From Endomychus coccineus (Eukaryota; Arthropoda; Insecta; Coleoptera; Endomychidae), in the NCBI GenBank assembly GCA_958510875.1, contig OY294070.1:43538306-43602305 (forward strand): a stretch of 64,000 nt of DNA, given 5' to 3'. The notes under the pieces were generated by a model. The model made no database searches. It had not been told where the DNA came from and saw only the letters and a list, made by a program, of their open reading frames with translations. How positions within the stretch are numbered: the first letter of the stretch is position 1; each line of letters begins with the position of its first letter. The translations under genes and the position numbers were made by a program. This document shows, piece after piece, positions 44,116 through 56,414 of the stretch.

Positions 44116-45833
44116 TCACTTCTGTGACTGCTCGCTGCAATATTTTGATAAGTCCTTGATATCTCCATATTTTTCTTTGGACAACGGCATTAAGTCTAGG
44201 GGAATAAAAATGTCTGTATAAACTTGGTTTACCTTTAAAAATACCGTACCTTCATATGAATTTTCCGGAAGCTTAAATTCGCCACTTTGGTTGGATGTGA
44301 AAGGTTTCCCAACAATATCAGCTGACTCCCATGCACCATTGTATGAAGAGCGATAATAATCTAGTCTAGGATGGTCAACAGAAAATTTTATTTCCCTTAT
44401 AGGCCTGCAAGGAAATGGACATTTGTTTTTGTAAAGCGGTTGTAGGTGTTTTCCCCAAGAACGAAAATATTATTGGTTTGTGTCTTCCACTTCAAACGGG
44501 GCAGGTTTCACCCTAGATGATCGTAATACATCTATCCAGTCGGAAGGAGTTTCTGTTTTTGATTTCTGGTTTACCAAACCAAAATCTTTGTCGCACTCCA
44601 TGCATGAGTGGTCACGTATGGGAAACGTTATCTGAACTTCTTCTAATCTTCTCTCATAGTGAATGACATGGTGCAAAAATCGAAAAAGAGAGTAGTTCTT
44701 GTTCTGTCCTCCGCAAGGATCACATAATATCTGAAGGCGTTTAATATTAGCCGGTAAGTAGTTGTACATATAATGATGTAGAAGGGAACATACGTTGTCA
44801 CTTCCTTTTTTTCCTATTATTCCACTGTATGCATAAAAAACACTTTGCTGATTAGAGAGGACATGCAAATTGAACAAATACAATGATAATTGACGGCTAT
44901 AATAGACATCATTGGTTGAGATATTAGGAATAGGCAAATTTTCTGAGTAATCCATACAAATTGATTCCAAGTCTGCTTGTTGTCTTGCGGATCTATTGGA
45001 TGCCTTTTTCCTGTCATAAAATGTGGTAGCTTTGGCAAGGTGTACTTTCTTTTCGGTTTCAAGTATTTTCAGATCACTCAATATTACTTTCTTATCATTT
45101 TCGTTAGATTCAGACAACTTCGATTCTATATTTTTCACCTTCACAGTTATTTCGTCACATTGAGAGCAAGTGTCTGAGCGTGGGCAACCGAAACTAATAT
45201 TAAATTTTTCATAAAAAATTTCTCTGTAGCGGTTGTAGGATATTTTGACGTCTGGATGCTTAATTTTGAATAAGTCGAACATTTTAGAAACACTGAGTTC
45301 TTCAGTAAGGTATGTTTTGTTACTTTTAGCCAGGCTATAATGGCTAGATCGACCTTTAAACGATGAAATATGCTCACACACCTTAGTGTGATCCCTGGAG
45401 GCACTTCCATCGTGTTTCAAACAAGTCTGTATTGTTTGTATTCTGCGGGGAGTTATTCCATGAAAAGATATGAATGCTTTGTAACAGACCTGAATGTCTA
45501 TCATATTCTCATTGTCTTCTAACCTGCATCTTACTCTGTAAGTATATGAAGCGTCGTTGAACTTAGGTACTTGGGCTTCAGCAAGTCTGGATTTTCGCTT
45601 TCGGACAGGCACGACGGATATAAGACCAGCTAGGTAGGAGTTCTGTTCGTCGAAGGTTTCAAAGTTATTGCAAATTTTAAGAATTTTTTTTCATCACTAT
45701 CCCTAATCACTGAGAAACACTTGTGGCTTTTGCACTGACAATCAGGTCCAGTATCATGGCTATGCAATCTTAATTTCTTTGTTGCATCCACCGTTCTACC
45801 ATGTCGTTTACGTTTCTTCGTTTTTCCTTCCAT
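44116..45833 (-). pseudogene. Transposase-like protein (DUF7869-type), nearly intact
   Basis: The minus-strand gene begins MEGKTKKRKRHGRTVDATKK at 45833. A one-base shift within the A-run near 45690 moves it into the 45612-44470 frame. That frame ends at a TAA at 44470-44472, yet the same frame stays open for ~117 more codons (YFRSWGKHLQPLYK... to SEQSQK, stop 44116-44118). Motifs: CPRSDTCSQCDE zinc-binding-like; MDYSENLPIPN; CDPCGGQNKN; and HSCMECDKDFG. Asp/Asp/(Glu or Asp) in the last three resemble an RNase-H transposase triad. These motifs recall arthropod proteins I believe are catalogued under DUF7869; that name is tentative. One shift and one stop make it a recent pseudogene, unless the stop is a sequencing error. 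Confidence 0.65.
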
Positions 45834-47462
45834 AGCACAAAAAGATGTTAATAATTACTGACCACACTAATTTTATAAATAATACTCACACGGCGTGAAT
45901 TTAACCTCAAAATCTCACGTGGATTCAACAACAGCTGCTTTAGAACTGACCCAGTCCGTTGTATTTCTGAAGACTGATAAGTGGACCCTCATCATTTTAA
46001 TTTTACGTATGGACCTTCATCGTTTTTCCCGAGTATGTGTATTCTTGAATGCATTTTTTCTATATGACTGTTATCTATATTCCCGTTTATTTAGGTACCA
46101 AAAGATGCAGCTTTTTAAGAGGGATAATATTATGTATACAAATGAATTTGGCTAAAAATGGACATCGTTTTTCCCGTTTGCTCTTCATAATATTAACCCT
46201 TATCCACTAAAAATACTGTTAAGTACTGAGGACCTTATTCCACATATTCAAGAAAAAAGACTTAAACCCAATATTCTAGGATCCATAGAAATTTGTTAAA
46301 CATTCAGGAAACAATAAAAACTAAATATCAAATGATTAAATCGATATACCTATAATTAACCACTTGTTAACAATTTTGTTAAATAAACTCCCGTCGAAAC
46401 CAATTCCATGCTTTGAGAATGCCGCTATTGTGGTGAAACAAGTTTAATTCTCCAACTCCAACTTTCGAAAGTGACATTATTTCATATTGACATCATCGAA
46501 TAAGATAGAAAGAACACGAGTTGAATTTTAATATTATTCAATACAGGTTGAACTTACCCCACTTTCTTAATTTGATTGCAATGGTATCTCTATTATAAAC
46601 TAAGAAAATTATTATTTTCACTTACCGTGGTGGGTTTGATGACATATTAATTATAATAATTATTATTATAATAATCACTACTAATTGAATTTATAATGAT
46701 CACTATAAATGATAATAACTCGCGTCCTTATTCGTCTAGTGACAACTGATGACAATATTGAACTGGATATTTTTCTCTAACAAAATATTGTTGAGATAGG
46801 TCAGTGCACGCATGCTCACACTCATGCGCGTTACAAACTTCAGATTTCGCAGAAAATAGATCACATCTGGCGAGCTTTGCCTTTATCTGTCTCTCTTGCA
46901 CCAGGAAGCGAGAAACGTGTTTGTTCAACTACCTCGTGATTTCTGAGAATTATTTTATGCTACATTATTCAAGAAACGAGATTTAACATATTTCAATACG
47001 CTCAACAACGATAGATATATTGGGGCATTTGAAGAGTACGAAACTGTTAGACGATATTCGTCTATTCCATTTCTTGTAACCTGTCTCTTGCACCAGGAGA
47101 GTAAAACAGTTACGTATTATATCCTATATTATTATTTAAGAAACGAGATTCTATATTTTTCAAGTAGGTCAACGAACTGTGAAAATATTAGGCCGTTTGG
47201 AGAGAATTCGCAAATAAGCATTGCTCAATACGAAACTATTAGCCGAATTTAGTGGATTTCAAAATTATATTGAATGCATATTTAAAATTGACAAAAATGT
47301 CCAAAGATGTTTTCTGGAAGGAAAGGTTATGACAATTTTATATTAATAGCAGATTGTATTGAATCTCAAGAAAAGTTTATTTTGAATGTACCCAAAAATC
47401 CTAAGACCCTAAGGAGTCGTTATTTTGAATATGTATTTCAGAAAATGAGTTAACAGAAAATA
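45834..47462. repeat. Non-coding, with a ~150-bp direct repeat
   Basis: 46885-47040 and 47080-47230 are diverged direct copies sharing CTGTCTCTTGCACCAGGA and AAGAAACGAGATT. Short ATAATTATTATTATAAT runs lie at 46650. No coding signal was seen elsewhere. Confidence 0.5.
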
Positions 47463-47915
47463 AGAGGTTTACTTCTCGCGGGCAAGGCAAGTTCGCAGCG
47501 ACAACTGTTAATTTCATGCCGAGGGATTACTTATAGCGAGACCCTTCCTCACAGCACTTCCTCAACATTTCAACAGGCATAACTGCTAGAAGTAAAGATC
47601 TTCCATGTAGGGATTGAGGAGACCTACCTTCAAGATGCGCCTGTGCCCGCTCAGTCATCTTTTCATAAAGGATATTTCCGCGCGTGGTGCCATATTATTC
47701 CTCATTGAATGGCCGCTCTGTCGGCAGACCCAAATTTCCGCTTAGGAGATCTGATTTCAGAGGGGGTAGTGATTTTCGTTACCCCCGCGGTGTTGAAGCG
47801 TGTAAATTGAATTGCTGCACAGCCTTCTTCAAATTATCCCCAAGCCCCGGTTAGGCTAGGTTAGGTTAGGTTATAAGTTTAAAATGAATTTACACATTCT
47901 TAATGCCGAAACTAT

Positions 47916-48266
47916 TCAATAATAATGATTATGATTATTGTTTTGTCGACCAACTTCGGGTTGAGACGTTTCTGTGGGATTCATCTTCGTTGGAGCAGTC
48001 TTGTCCTTTTTCTCAGTTACGTTTGATTGTATACTGGACTCTGGATCCGACGTCTCCTTGGTAGGTTCCGTTAAACGCTTCGTTTCATCAGCCCGAACTG
48101 GTCCGGTATCGCGAAATGGTTGGCGTCCTCTTCCCCTTCCTCTTCCTCTTCGTGACGGTCGAGTTTTATTTTGGTTAGATGAATTGTTTATATTCATTGT
48201 GGAGTTAGAATTCATTAAAACTAACGTTTTCATTTTCTCTAATAAGATTACGATTATATCATTCAC
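47916..48266 (-). CDS. Arg-Gly-rich module ORF, copy B
   Basis: The 116-residue paralogue of the ORF at 18314-18661 has the same Asn-rich start, RGRGRGR block, Lys/Thr-rich middle and His/Asn tail. Differences include in-frame length changes in the RGR run and loss of QI before SSIQSN, so the frame has been kept. Its 5' side joins a donor-like GGTAAGTCGTG, so it may be an exon or intronic. No function is assigned. Confidence 0.35.
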   Translation of the reverse strand: MNDIIVILLEKMKTLVLMNSNSTMNINNSSNQNKTRPSRRGRGRGRGRQPFRDTGPVRADETKRLTEPTKETSDPESSIQSNVTEKKDKTAPTKMNPTETSQPEVGRQNNNHNHYY

Positions 48267-48876
48267 GACTTACCGACGCCATGTCAGATGTTGGAGACCT
48301 TCGAACATGCCTCGCCTTCCCCGCATTTCCATCTATACGGAGACCTCAGACATATCCGCTAGAAGTAAAGCTCTTCCCCGTAGGGATTGGGCCGACCTAC
48401 CTTCGAGCTGCGACAGTCCCCGCTCAGTCATCTTTTCATGAAGGATATTTCCGCGCGTGGTGCCATGTCATTCCCCATATTCCAAAATGTATTTCACAAT
48501 GGGCCCGCTGTCGGCCGACCCAAATTTCCGTGCAGGAGATCGGATGTTGGAGGCGGTAGTAATTTTCCTTACCTCAGTGGTGTTGAAGCGCACAAATTGA
48601 ATTGCTGCACAGCCTTCTCCAAATTATTCCCAAGTTCCGGTTAGGCTAGGTTAGGTTAGGTTACAAGTTAAAAATGAATTTATACATTCTTAATGCCGAA
48701 AATATTCAATCATAATCATTATGATTATATTAATCACGACTTACCGACGCCATGTCAGATATTGGAGACCTCAAAACATGTTCCGCCCCGGCATTTTCAT
48801 CTGTATCCTGCGACCACACAGTAGATGCTTCTTGCGAATTAGAATCCGGTGATCCTCCTGGAGAATCATCAAATAG

Positions 48877-49212
48877 TCAGGTTTTGGCATTTCTCATCAC
48901 TACGAATCGCCCAGTTTCAACATAGTATTCTGTTGAAGGATGAGGTAATGGTTGCACATATCTCTCATGAGCTACCTTCTCTTGGGTGTACTGCATATTC
49001 GCAGACGTTTTACCCTTCCGTTTTTTATATATCCCAAGCTCTGGGCCTACATCCATAAACGTTGTTGGAAAGGTTTCCGCCTCTTCATGCGTCAAACCTT
49101 CCCCGAAGCACTTCCTCAATTCCTCCATAGGCATACCTGCTAGGAGGAAAACTCTTTCCCGTAGGTAATGAGGAGACCTGCCGTCGAGATGTGCTAGTCG
49201 CCTTTCAACCAT
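48877..49212 (-). CDS. Module ORF with EYYVETGRF segment
   Basis: The 111-residue frame reads MVERRLAHLDGRSPHYLRER... PMEELRKCFGEGLTHEEAETFPTTFMDVGPELGIYKKRKGKT, then PSTEYYVETGRFVVMRN. The first 70 residues recur in every module (50268-50520, 51075-51326, 17650-17780 and others) with mostly conservative differences, so this segment was probably protein-coding. After the stop, a continuing stretch encodes SPGGSPDSNSQEASTVW and ends RSPISDMAS at a GTAAGT donor, suggesting a longer ancestral exon. Family not recognised. Confidence 0.4.
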   Translation of the reverse strand: MVERRLAHLDGRSPHYLRERVFLLAGMPMEELRKCFGEGLTHEEAETFPTTFMDVGPELGIYKKRKGKTSANMQYTQEKVAHERYVQPLPHPSTEYYVETGRFVVMRNAKT

Positions 49213-49339
49213 CTTTTCATAAAGGTTATTTCCGCGCGTGGTGCCATGTAATTCTCCACATTGCTAAATGTATCTTACAATGGCCGGCGCTGTCGGCCGA
49301 CTCAAACTTCAGAGCAGGTGATCGGATTTTTTTATGATA

Positions 49340-49439
49340 ATTTTTTTTTAGATTGTTTTTATCTACTCCGTGAATAAAAATCAACACCTGAGCAGTGTCT
49401 GACACATCCGATGGCTTATCCAAGGCCATAGAAAACCTC
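49340..49439 (-). pseudogene. GTF2IRD2-like hAT fragment 1
   Basis: MALDKPSDVSDTAQVLIFI.GVDKN matches the transposase segment found in GTF2IRD2-type (hAT-derived) proteins. It is joined on its 3' side to a module. A second fragment truncated at the same point lies at 51500-51680. Confidence 0.7.
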
Positions 49440-50265
49440 TCAAGATGTCTATTTTGTCACACAATTGAGATGATATAACTCTAGTAACACGTTACCTAGG
49501 CCTTATTTCCGACCTCTCATTCTATTAACCACTCTTACACCTAAAAAACCGTCAGGCTCCTAGCCTAACGAATTCCTTTCGTGTAATTCCTTCTTTATCT
49601 TTTCTTACGCTCATTCTAGAAGCACATCATACACTATTATTCTGGGCCTGAAACCCTTCACATCATCTACTCTCATTCCCAACGTTCCTATTTCATCAGA
49701 CTTTTTTAACGATCCATGTCACCTTTGTTATTCATCTCAACAATTTCCCCATCCTTTACTCTCCTCATTGCTCTAACTTTGACGTCCTGCAATTTGGACT
49801 CAAAATTCCCTATCAATACCTCTTTTACCTTATCGCCACTAATGCGCTGCTACCTCCTCACCATTTCAGCGTAGTTTTCTATCTTTCTTGGTTTCGCGAC
49901 CACACTTGCTCCCATTCACATTCGCACAGATTCTTTCAAGTTCGGCCATTGTGCCTATCAACTTTTCATTCTCGCTTGCTAGATCCTTGATCACACTCCG
50001 TCCTTTCCATTTCTTCGATTCCCCATACCATTCTTCCGTTCGCACTGCTCAAACTCTCCACGCCTTCGATTCTAACTTCTAGTTCTTCCATTCTACCTCT
50101 CGAACCTTCCAATCTTACCTACTGCACATTGGTACTCTACAGTCTGCTATAAACTTAATTATAGTTATTCCCGACGATTTTATTCGCTTTAGCCGACTCA
50201 AACCCTCTTACTCTTTCCTCAATGTCGTTAAATTTTGAATAGTACATGATATTTCCACGAAAATT
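49440..50265 (-). pseudogene. R1-like LINE ORF1 fragment, copy 3
   Basis: Reverse-complement sequence aligns with ORF1 of the plus copy (60000-60800). For example, the stretch at 49740-49810 corresponds to VRAIRRV.DGVLVEMSNKGDLERL, and that at 49880-49910 to the ATRPRKVESYAVM region. Base substitutions are numerous, frames are broken, and the zinc knuckles are missing. It lies between two module blocks, again beside modules. Confidence 0.65.
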
Positions 50266-51490
50266 AACTACCATCTCTTGGGTGTGTACTGCATATTCAC
50301 AGATGTTCCACCCGTCCGTTTTTTGCATATCCCAAGACGTGGGCCTACACTCATAAACGTTGTTAAAAAGGTTTCCGCTTCTCCATGCGTTAAACCGTCT
50401 CCGCAGCCCATTGTCAACTTTTCCACAGACATACCCGCTAGAAGTAAAGCTCTTTCCCGTGGGGACTGGGCCGACCTACCTTCGAGCTGCGCCAGTCCCC
50501 GCCCAGCCATCTTTTCAAAAAGGAGCCATATTATTCCCCATTTAATGGTCGCGCTGTCGGCAGACCCAAATTTCCGCTTAGGAAATCTGATTTCAGAGGG
50601 GGTGGTAGTGATTTTCCTTACCCCAGCGGTGTTGAGCACGCAGATTGAAATGCAGCACAGCCTTCCCCGAATTATCTCCAAGCATCGGTTAGCTAGGTTA
50701 GGTTAGGTTACAAGTTGAAAATTAATTTACACATTCTTAATGAACTGTTCAATCATTCTTAATTCCGAAACTGTTCAATAATAATCATTATGATATTATT
50801 AATCTCGACTTATCGACGTCATGTCAGTTGGAGACCTCCAAACATGTTCCCACCGGCATTTTCATCTGTACCCTGAGACCCCACGGTAGTTGCTTCTTGC
50901 GTGTTAGAAGCCGGTAATTCCCCCAGAGAATCATCAAATAGTCAGGTTCTGGCATTTCTCATCACTTCGAATCGCCCAGTTTCAACATAGAATTCTGTTG
51001 AAGGATGAGGGAATGGCTGCACATATCCCTCTAGAGCTACATTCTCTTGGGTGTACTGCATATTCACAGGCGCTTCACCCGTTCGTTTTTTTTGGTATCC
51101 CAAGGCGTTGGCCTTCACCCATGAACTTTATTAAAAAGGTTTCCTCCTCTTTATGCGCCAAACCTTCTCCGTAGCACTTCCTCAACTTCTCTACAGGCAT
51201 AACTAATAGAAGTAGAGCTCTTTCCCGTAGGTATTGAGGAGACCTACCTTCGAGATGCGCCAGTCCCTGCTCAGCCATCTTTTTCATAAAAGACATTTCC
51301 GCGCATGGTGCCATATAAATCCCCACGTTCCAATATGTACCTTATAAAGGCCGCGCTGTCGGTCGATCCAAATTTCCGTGCAGGAGATTGAATTTTAGGG
51401 GGGGGGGGGTAATTTTCCTTACCCCAGTAGGTGTTGAAGCGCGCAAATTGAATTGCTGCACAGCCTTTTCCAAATATCCCCAAGCTTCGG
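50266..51490 (-). repeat. Module array, sixth block
   Basis: Module units resume directly after the ORF1 fragment. The unit at 50268-50681 has an open frame containing AGRGLAQLEGRSAQSPRERALLLAG. A further unit with landmark CCGCGCATGGTGCCAT lies at 51298. The block ends in GGTTATGCTAAGTTAGG, where a hAT fragment starts. Confidence 0.65.
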
Positions 51491-52300
51491 TTATGCTAAG
51501 TTAGGTTAAGTTTTTTATCTACTCCTCGATTAAAAATCAACACCTGAGCAGTATCTGAGACATCCGTTGACTCATCCAAGACCATAGAGATCCACTCAAG
51601 ATGTCCATTTTCGTCAGACAATTGTGAGATGTTGTATTTTCTACGATGTCTTCTACCCTTCGAGCCACGATGTAACATGGTACTCCATTATTTTCCTCTT
51701 TCTTAAGATCTTTCACTCAGACTGTTTCTAGGGTGGGGATTTCTGAACTTATCTGTCCTTTTCTAAATATTGTTAACTGTTTTGAATATACATATTATTT
51801 CAACTAATCAAGACTATATTTAAGTACAATTTCGATGATTTCCAGAAGGGTCACAAAACGTTTATCATATAGCAAATCATTAGTTTCTCGTCCTATCTCG
51901 GTTATCAATGTTGGCAGATTTATAGCTTCCTTTAACATAAACTTTTGAATATACTGCAAGCCCGTTGACCTCGTGTTTATTTAAGAAATTCCTTTAATAT
52001 TTCCCACGATAAAATATGTTATTGGTGAGAACCAGAAAACATGTGGCTAACCCCAATGAGTTCTTATTACATTGCTTTAGATATTTTAATCTTACATCAA
52101 ACTTCAATTTTCTGAATATGATTTTGTTTTTAAATATTGGAAATAACCTGCACATAACCCTTATTACAACGGTCATTTCTTCGGCTACTGCAATCAGGCA
52201 TTCTTTGATAATTTTTCCATCGGTGAATGGTTTTCCACGTTTGACAATTTCAAGAGACACACGGAAGCTGGCACACGTTGCAGCCTCTTGTTCAGTATTG
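51491..52300 (-). pseudogene. GTF2IRD2-like hAT fragment 2
   Basis: Minus-strand pieces: SLEIVKRGKPFTDGKIIKECLIAVAEEM (52180-52260) and QLSDENGHLEWISMVLDESTDVSDTAQVLIF.RGVDKK (51500-51650). Both match consecutive parts of GTF2IRD2-type hAT transposases, with an eroded stretch between. It is joined to the module array at the same internal point as fragment 1. Confidence 0.75.
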
Positions 52301-53639
52301 AGTTTCGTAAACTAAGATTGCTGTGATGTCAATCCGCGCTTCAAAGCTGGGAAACTTCCTGTATATTTTGAGTAATTTTGAAAATGTTTCATTTCATAAT
52401 GACGTTTGATGTTATATTCTTTGAGACTCAATTACGAAATATTGAAAGTTCCATTGATCTTTGAATGTTCTGCATTCACGTCTATTTTTCGCTTCTTTTC
52501 CATACTAGTAAATCAGACACAAAAACAACAAGTCAAATCAAAATGCTGTTACAAAGATGTCGTTTGAACACGCACAAACACGGCTTAAGGAGTTATGCAC
52601 TACTTTATTTCACAACAGACACTTCCTTCGCCTTTCCTAGGCGGACTGACCAATAGATGTAAATGTATATTATGTCCATAGACTTTTGAATATTTCAATG
52701 GTAACTATCGTTGTGTACTGTAGGTAGCATCCGTGAAACTGCAACCTTATGAACTAATTTTTAAGTTTTTTACACGTATTCATAATCGCTAGTCACAAAA
52801 ACACGAACAATTTTAAATTTCCCTAGAAACTTTCTAATAATCGGATAGATAAAATGACATTAATCGTCATTTTTTGCATTTAAATTGCCCTCGCTTCTGC
52901 ACAGTTTCAAATTTCCGCGAAAAACTCATTGTCATCTCGGAAACTGCGTTTTTGAAAAAATTGTCATGAATAAAAAATGTTTATTTGGAGTCAGCTTATA
53001 CTCTCAAAATTTTAGAAATTTTAGATTTGCAATTATTCCTTTACTACCGATTTCGGTTTTGAGGGCCCCTTTTCCATAGCCATCTTACTCGAAAAGGGGG
53101 AGTTTGAGAATAAATGACGAATGATAAAAAAAGAGCGTTGAGAGCCAAAAAAACAAAAATACCTTTTTTTAACAATTTTTCCATTTGTATGCTTTTTTTG
53201 CGGTGGCACGTTTTTGTCCCTAAAAGGGGAGCAAGTTAAAAGCACCCCTTCAAACAAACCATCTGGGACATGCCCTGAACCTACTCGACAAGTTTCGTAA
53301 ATTTTGAACCTGTATTAAAATATTCGTCGGTAAAAACCTCCATTTACTTGACTAATTGTTTCGATGAAAAAATTGATTCAAGCGTACATTTCAAAAGTAT
53401 GTAACTGCGAGCCTACTATTGTACTGACTTGAAATGAATATATCTGGTTATTTTATTCAAGTTTTAAAAAAATTCTTTTATATAACAAAACAATATTGAG
53501 GGAAATTTCAATTAATTGATAGCGTCGAAACAACAGCGGTTTTTCGTTAAAGTATGATTACTTTGCGGTCTATATTAAAAATACGAACTATAACTCAACA
53601 TATTGAATAATATCTTGGATAGTAGACTTCCGCGGACAG
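52301..53639. other. No gene recognised
   Basis: AT-rich sequence with short frames lacking motifs. 52320-52480 may be eroded N-terminal hAT sequence. Nothing else was seen. Confidence 0.35.
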
Positions 53640-54026
53640 CTAATCTTGAAAAATCTTGTCTCCCGGATGGATTCCGCGTCACAATAGCTCGACTTGATGC
53701 CGACGTTTCGCCAACCATTACAGGTGGCATTTTCAGGATAGGCTTGAGGCTTGAACTGAAACTGGTTTCAGTTCAAGTTTTTTCCACATCACCTGGAAGT
53801 TTCCTATTGAAAATCATCAGGTGTGTGAGGCACAATTTGCTCAATATCTCCCATTTCGAAAGTTTGAAAGTAGGAGGATATTTTTCGTAATCAAACATTG
53901 TTCATAAATTTGTTCATGAATATTTGTTGAATGTTCCATGAAATCATTTATATCTTGTCTAATATCATGTCTCATTGCAGGTGTGGAGCTGGCAAATTGC
54001 TTGCGCAATTTGGCTCTGAGTTTCGA

Positions 54027-54404
54027 TTATGGTAATTTGAGTGTTGCACATACTGCTTTCAGGGCATCTTGTACCATATAATAGTTGTAACGGGAGGAGC
54101 CTGGGTTCGCAAATAAGTATTTATTCTGTGAGATCACACCAGCATTACCTCTTAATTCGATTATTTCATTCAAACCATTGATAGCACCCTTTGGAACCAA
54201 AATCGAAGAAGTTCTATTGAGTTTTCCCCTGGAGAAGTACCTTCCAAACGACTGAGCTTGTTTTTTCTCAGCGGTACTCAAAGATTTGAGGTAATCTTCT
54301 TGAACCGCACTTAGCGGTCTGTATTCCTCTATTTCTGTTTTTTCCACATCACCTGGAATTTTCCTATTGAAAAACATCAGGGGTGTGAGGCACAATTTGC
54401 TCAA
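54027..54404 (-). pseudogene. Tyrosine-recombinase unit, partial 1
   Basis: An open frame covers the first catalytic Arg (RKIPGD; the KRPGD box is changed to KIPGD, losing the Arg), the GKLNRTSSIL strand and LFANPGS. It stops before the second Arg and Tyr. Loss of the first catalytic Arg argues against activity. Confidence 0.6.
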
Positions 54405-54531
54405 TATCTCCCATTTCGAAAGTTCGAAAGTAGGAGGATATCTTTCGTAATCAAAGATTGTTCATAAATTTGTTCATGAATATTTGTTGAATGTCCCATG
54501 GAATTACTTATATCTTGTCTAATATTATGTC

Positions 54532-54873
54532 TCATTGCAGATGTGGAGCTGGCAAATTGCTTGCGCAATTTGGTCGCTCTGAGTTTCTAGTATGGTAATT
54601 TGAGTGTTTTACATTACCTCTCAATTCGATTATTTTATTCAAACCATTGATAACACCCAGGGGAACCAAAATCGAAGAAGTTCGATTGAGTTTTCCCCTG
54701 GAGAAGTGCCTTCCAAACGACTGAGCTTGTTTTTTCTCAGCGGCACTCGAAGATTCGAGGTAATCTTTCCGAACCGCACTTAGCGGTCTGTATTCTTCCA
54801 TTTCTGTTTTTTCCACATCACCTGGAATTTTCCTATTGAAAAACATCAGGGGTGTGAGGCACAATTTGCTCAA
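54532..54873 (-). pseudogene. Tyrosine-recombinase unit, partial 2
   Basis: Same N-half as the neighbouring unit, again KIPGD instead of KRPGD. A ~90-bp deletion removes LFANP, and the frame runs out of register afterwards. Confidence 0.6.
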
Positions 54874-55090
54874 TATCTCCCATTTCGAAAGTTCGAAAGT
54901 AGGAGGATATCTTTCGTAATCAAAGATTGTTCATAAATTTGTTCATGAATATTTGTTGAATGTCCCATGGAATTACTTATATCTTGTCTGATATTATGTC
55001 TCATTGCAGAAGTGGAGCTGGCAAATTGCTTGCGCAATTTGGTCGCTCTGAGTTTCGAGTATGGTAATTTGAGTGTTTTACATACCGCTT

Positions 55091-55405
55091 TCAGGAGGAG
55101 CCTGGGTTCGCAAATAAGTATTCATTCGGCGAGATCACACAAGCATTACCTCTCAATTCGATTATTTTATTCAAACCATTGATAACACCCTGGGGAACCA
55201 GAATCGAAGAAGTTCGATTGAGTTTTCCCCTGGAGAAGTACCTTCCAAATGACTGAGCTTGTTTCTTCTCAGCGGCACGCAAAGATTTGAGGTAATCTAC
55301 TTGAACCGCACTTGGCGGTCTGTATTCCTCCATTTCTGTTTTTTCCACATCACCTGGACGTTTTCCATTGAAAATCATCAGGTGTGTGAGGCACAATTTG
55401 CTCAA
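55091..55405 (-). pseudogene. Tyrosine-recombinase unit, partial 3
   Basis: Carries KRPGDVEKTE with the Arg intact and the strand through LFANPGSS. The following ~60 bp of the unit is deleted at the point where other units read YNYYTVQDALK. Confidence 0.6.
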
Positions 55406-55595
55406 TATCTCCCATTTGGAAAGTTCGGAAGTAGGAGGATATCTTTCGTAATCAAAGATTGTTCATGAATTTGTTTATGAATATTTGTTGAATGTCCCAT
55501 GAAATTAATTATATCATGTCTCATTGCAGGTGTGGAGCTGGCAAATTGCGCTCTGAGTTTCGAGTATGGTGATTTGAGTGTTTTACATACCGCTT

Positions 55596-56342
55596 TCAGG
55601 AGGAGCCTTGGTTCGCAAATAAGTATTTATTCGGCGAGATCACACCAGCGTTACCTCTCAATTCGATTATCTTATTCAAACCGTTGATAGCACCCTTTGG
55701 AACCAAAATCGAAGAAGTTCGATTGAGTTTTCCCCTGGAGAAGTACCTTCCAAACGACTGAGCTTTTTTTTCCTCAGCGGCACTCAAAGATTTGAGGTAA
55801 TCTTCTTGAACCGCACTTAGCGGTCTGTATTCCTCTATTTCTGTTTTTCCCACATCACCTGGACGTTTCCTATTGAAAATCATCAGGTGTGTGAGGCACA
55901 ATTTGCTCAATATCTCCCATTTCGAAAGTAGGAGGATATCTTTCGTAATTAAAGATTGTTCATAAATTTGTTTATGAATATTTGTTGAATGTCCCATGGA
56001 ATTACTTATATCTTGTCTAATATTATGTCTCATTGCAGATGTGGAGCTGGCAAATTGCTTGCGCAATTTGGTCGCTCTGAGTTTCGAGTATGGTAATTTG
56101 AGTGTTGCACATACCGCTTTCAAGGCATCTTGTACCGTATAATAGTTGTAACGGGAGGAGCCTGGGTTCGCAAATAAGTTTTTATTCGGCGAGATCACAC
56201 CAGAAATGCCTCTCAATTCGATTATTTCATTCGAAACATTGATAGCACCCTGGGGAACCAAAATCGAAGAAGTTCGATTGAGTTTCCCCCTGGAGAAGTA
56301 CCTTCCAAACGACTGAGCTTGTTTTTTCTCAGCGGCGCTCAA
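55596..56342 (-). pseudogene. Tyrosine-recombinase read-through double unit
   Basis: The 248-residue open frame starts in one unit at SAAEKKQAQSFGRYF. It continues through LFANPGSS, TKLRKQFASSTSAMRHN (second Arg), SNSMGHSTNIHKQIYEQ (His and Tyr), and then, without a break, into the next unit's SKWEILSKLC and KRPGDVGKTE. It shows that the tandem junction is in frame. On its own the order of catalytic residues is circularly permuted. Confidence 0.6.
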
Positions 56343-56414
56343 AGATTTGAGGTAATCTTTTCGAACCGCACTTAGCGGTCTGTATTCCTCTATTTATGTT
56401 TATCTTGTCTAATA

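Larger units (their letters stand above)
47463..49339 (-). repeat. Module array, fifth block (best preserved)
   Basis: It begins with a scrap of R1 leader (GAGGTTTACTTCTCGCGGGC) and then two and a half modules with landmarks at 47680, 48450 and 49232. Donor-like GGCGTCGGTAAGTCGTG occurs at 48266 and 48740 on the minus strand. One inter-module stretch holds the Arg-Gly-rich ORF, the next holds the EYYVETGRF ORF. This block served as the reference for spotting insertions in the 6-18 kb array. It passes into a hAT fragment at about 49330. Confidence 0.7.
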
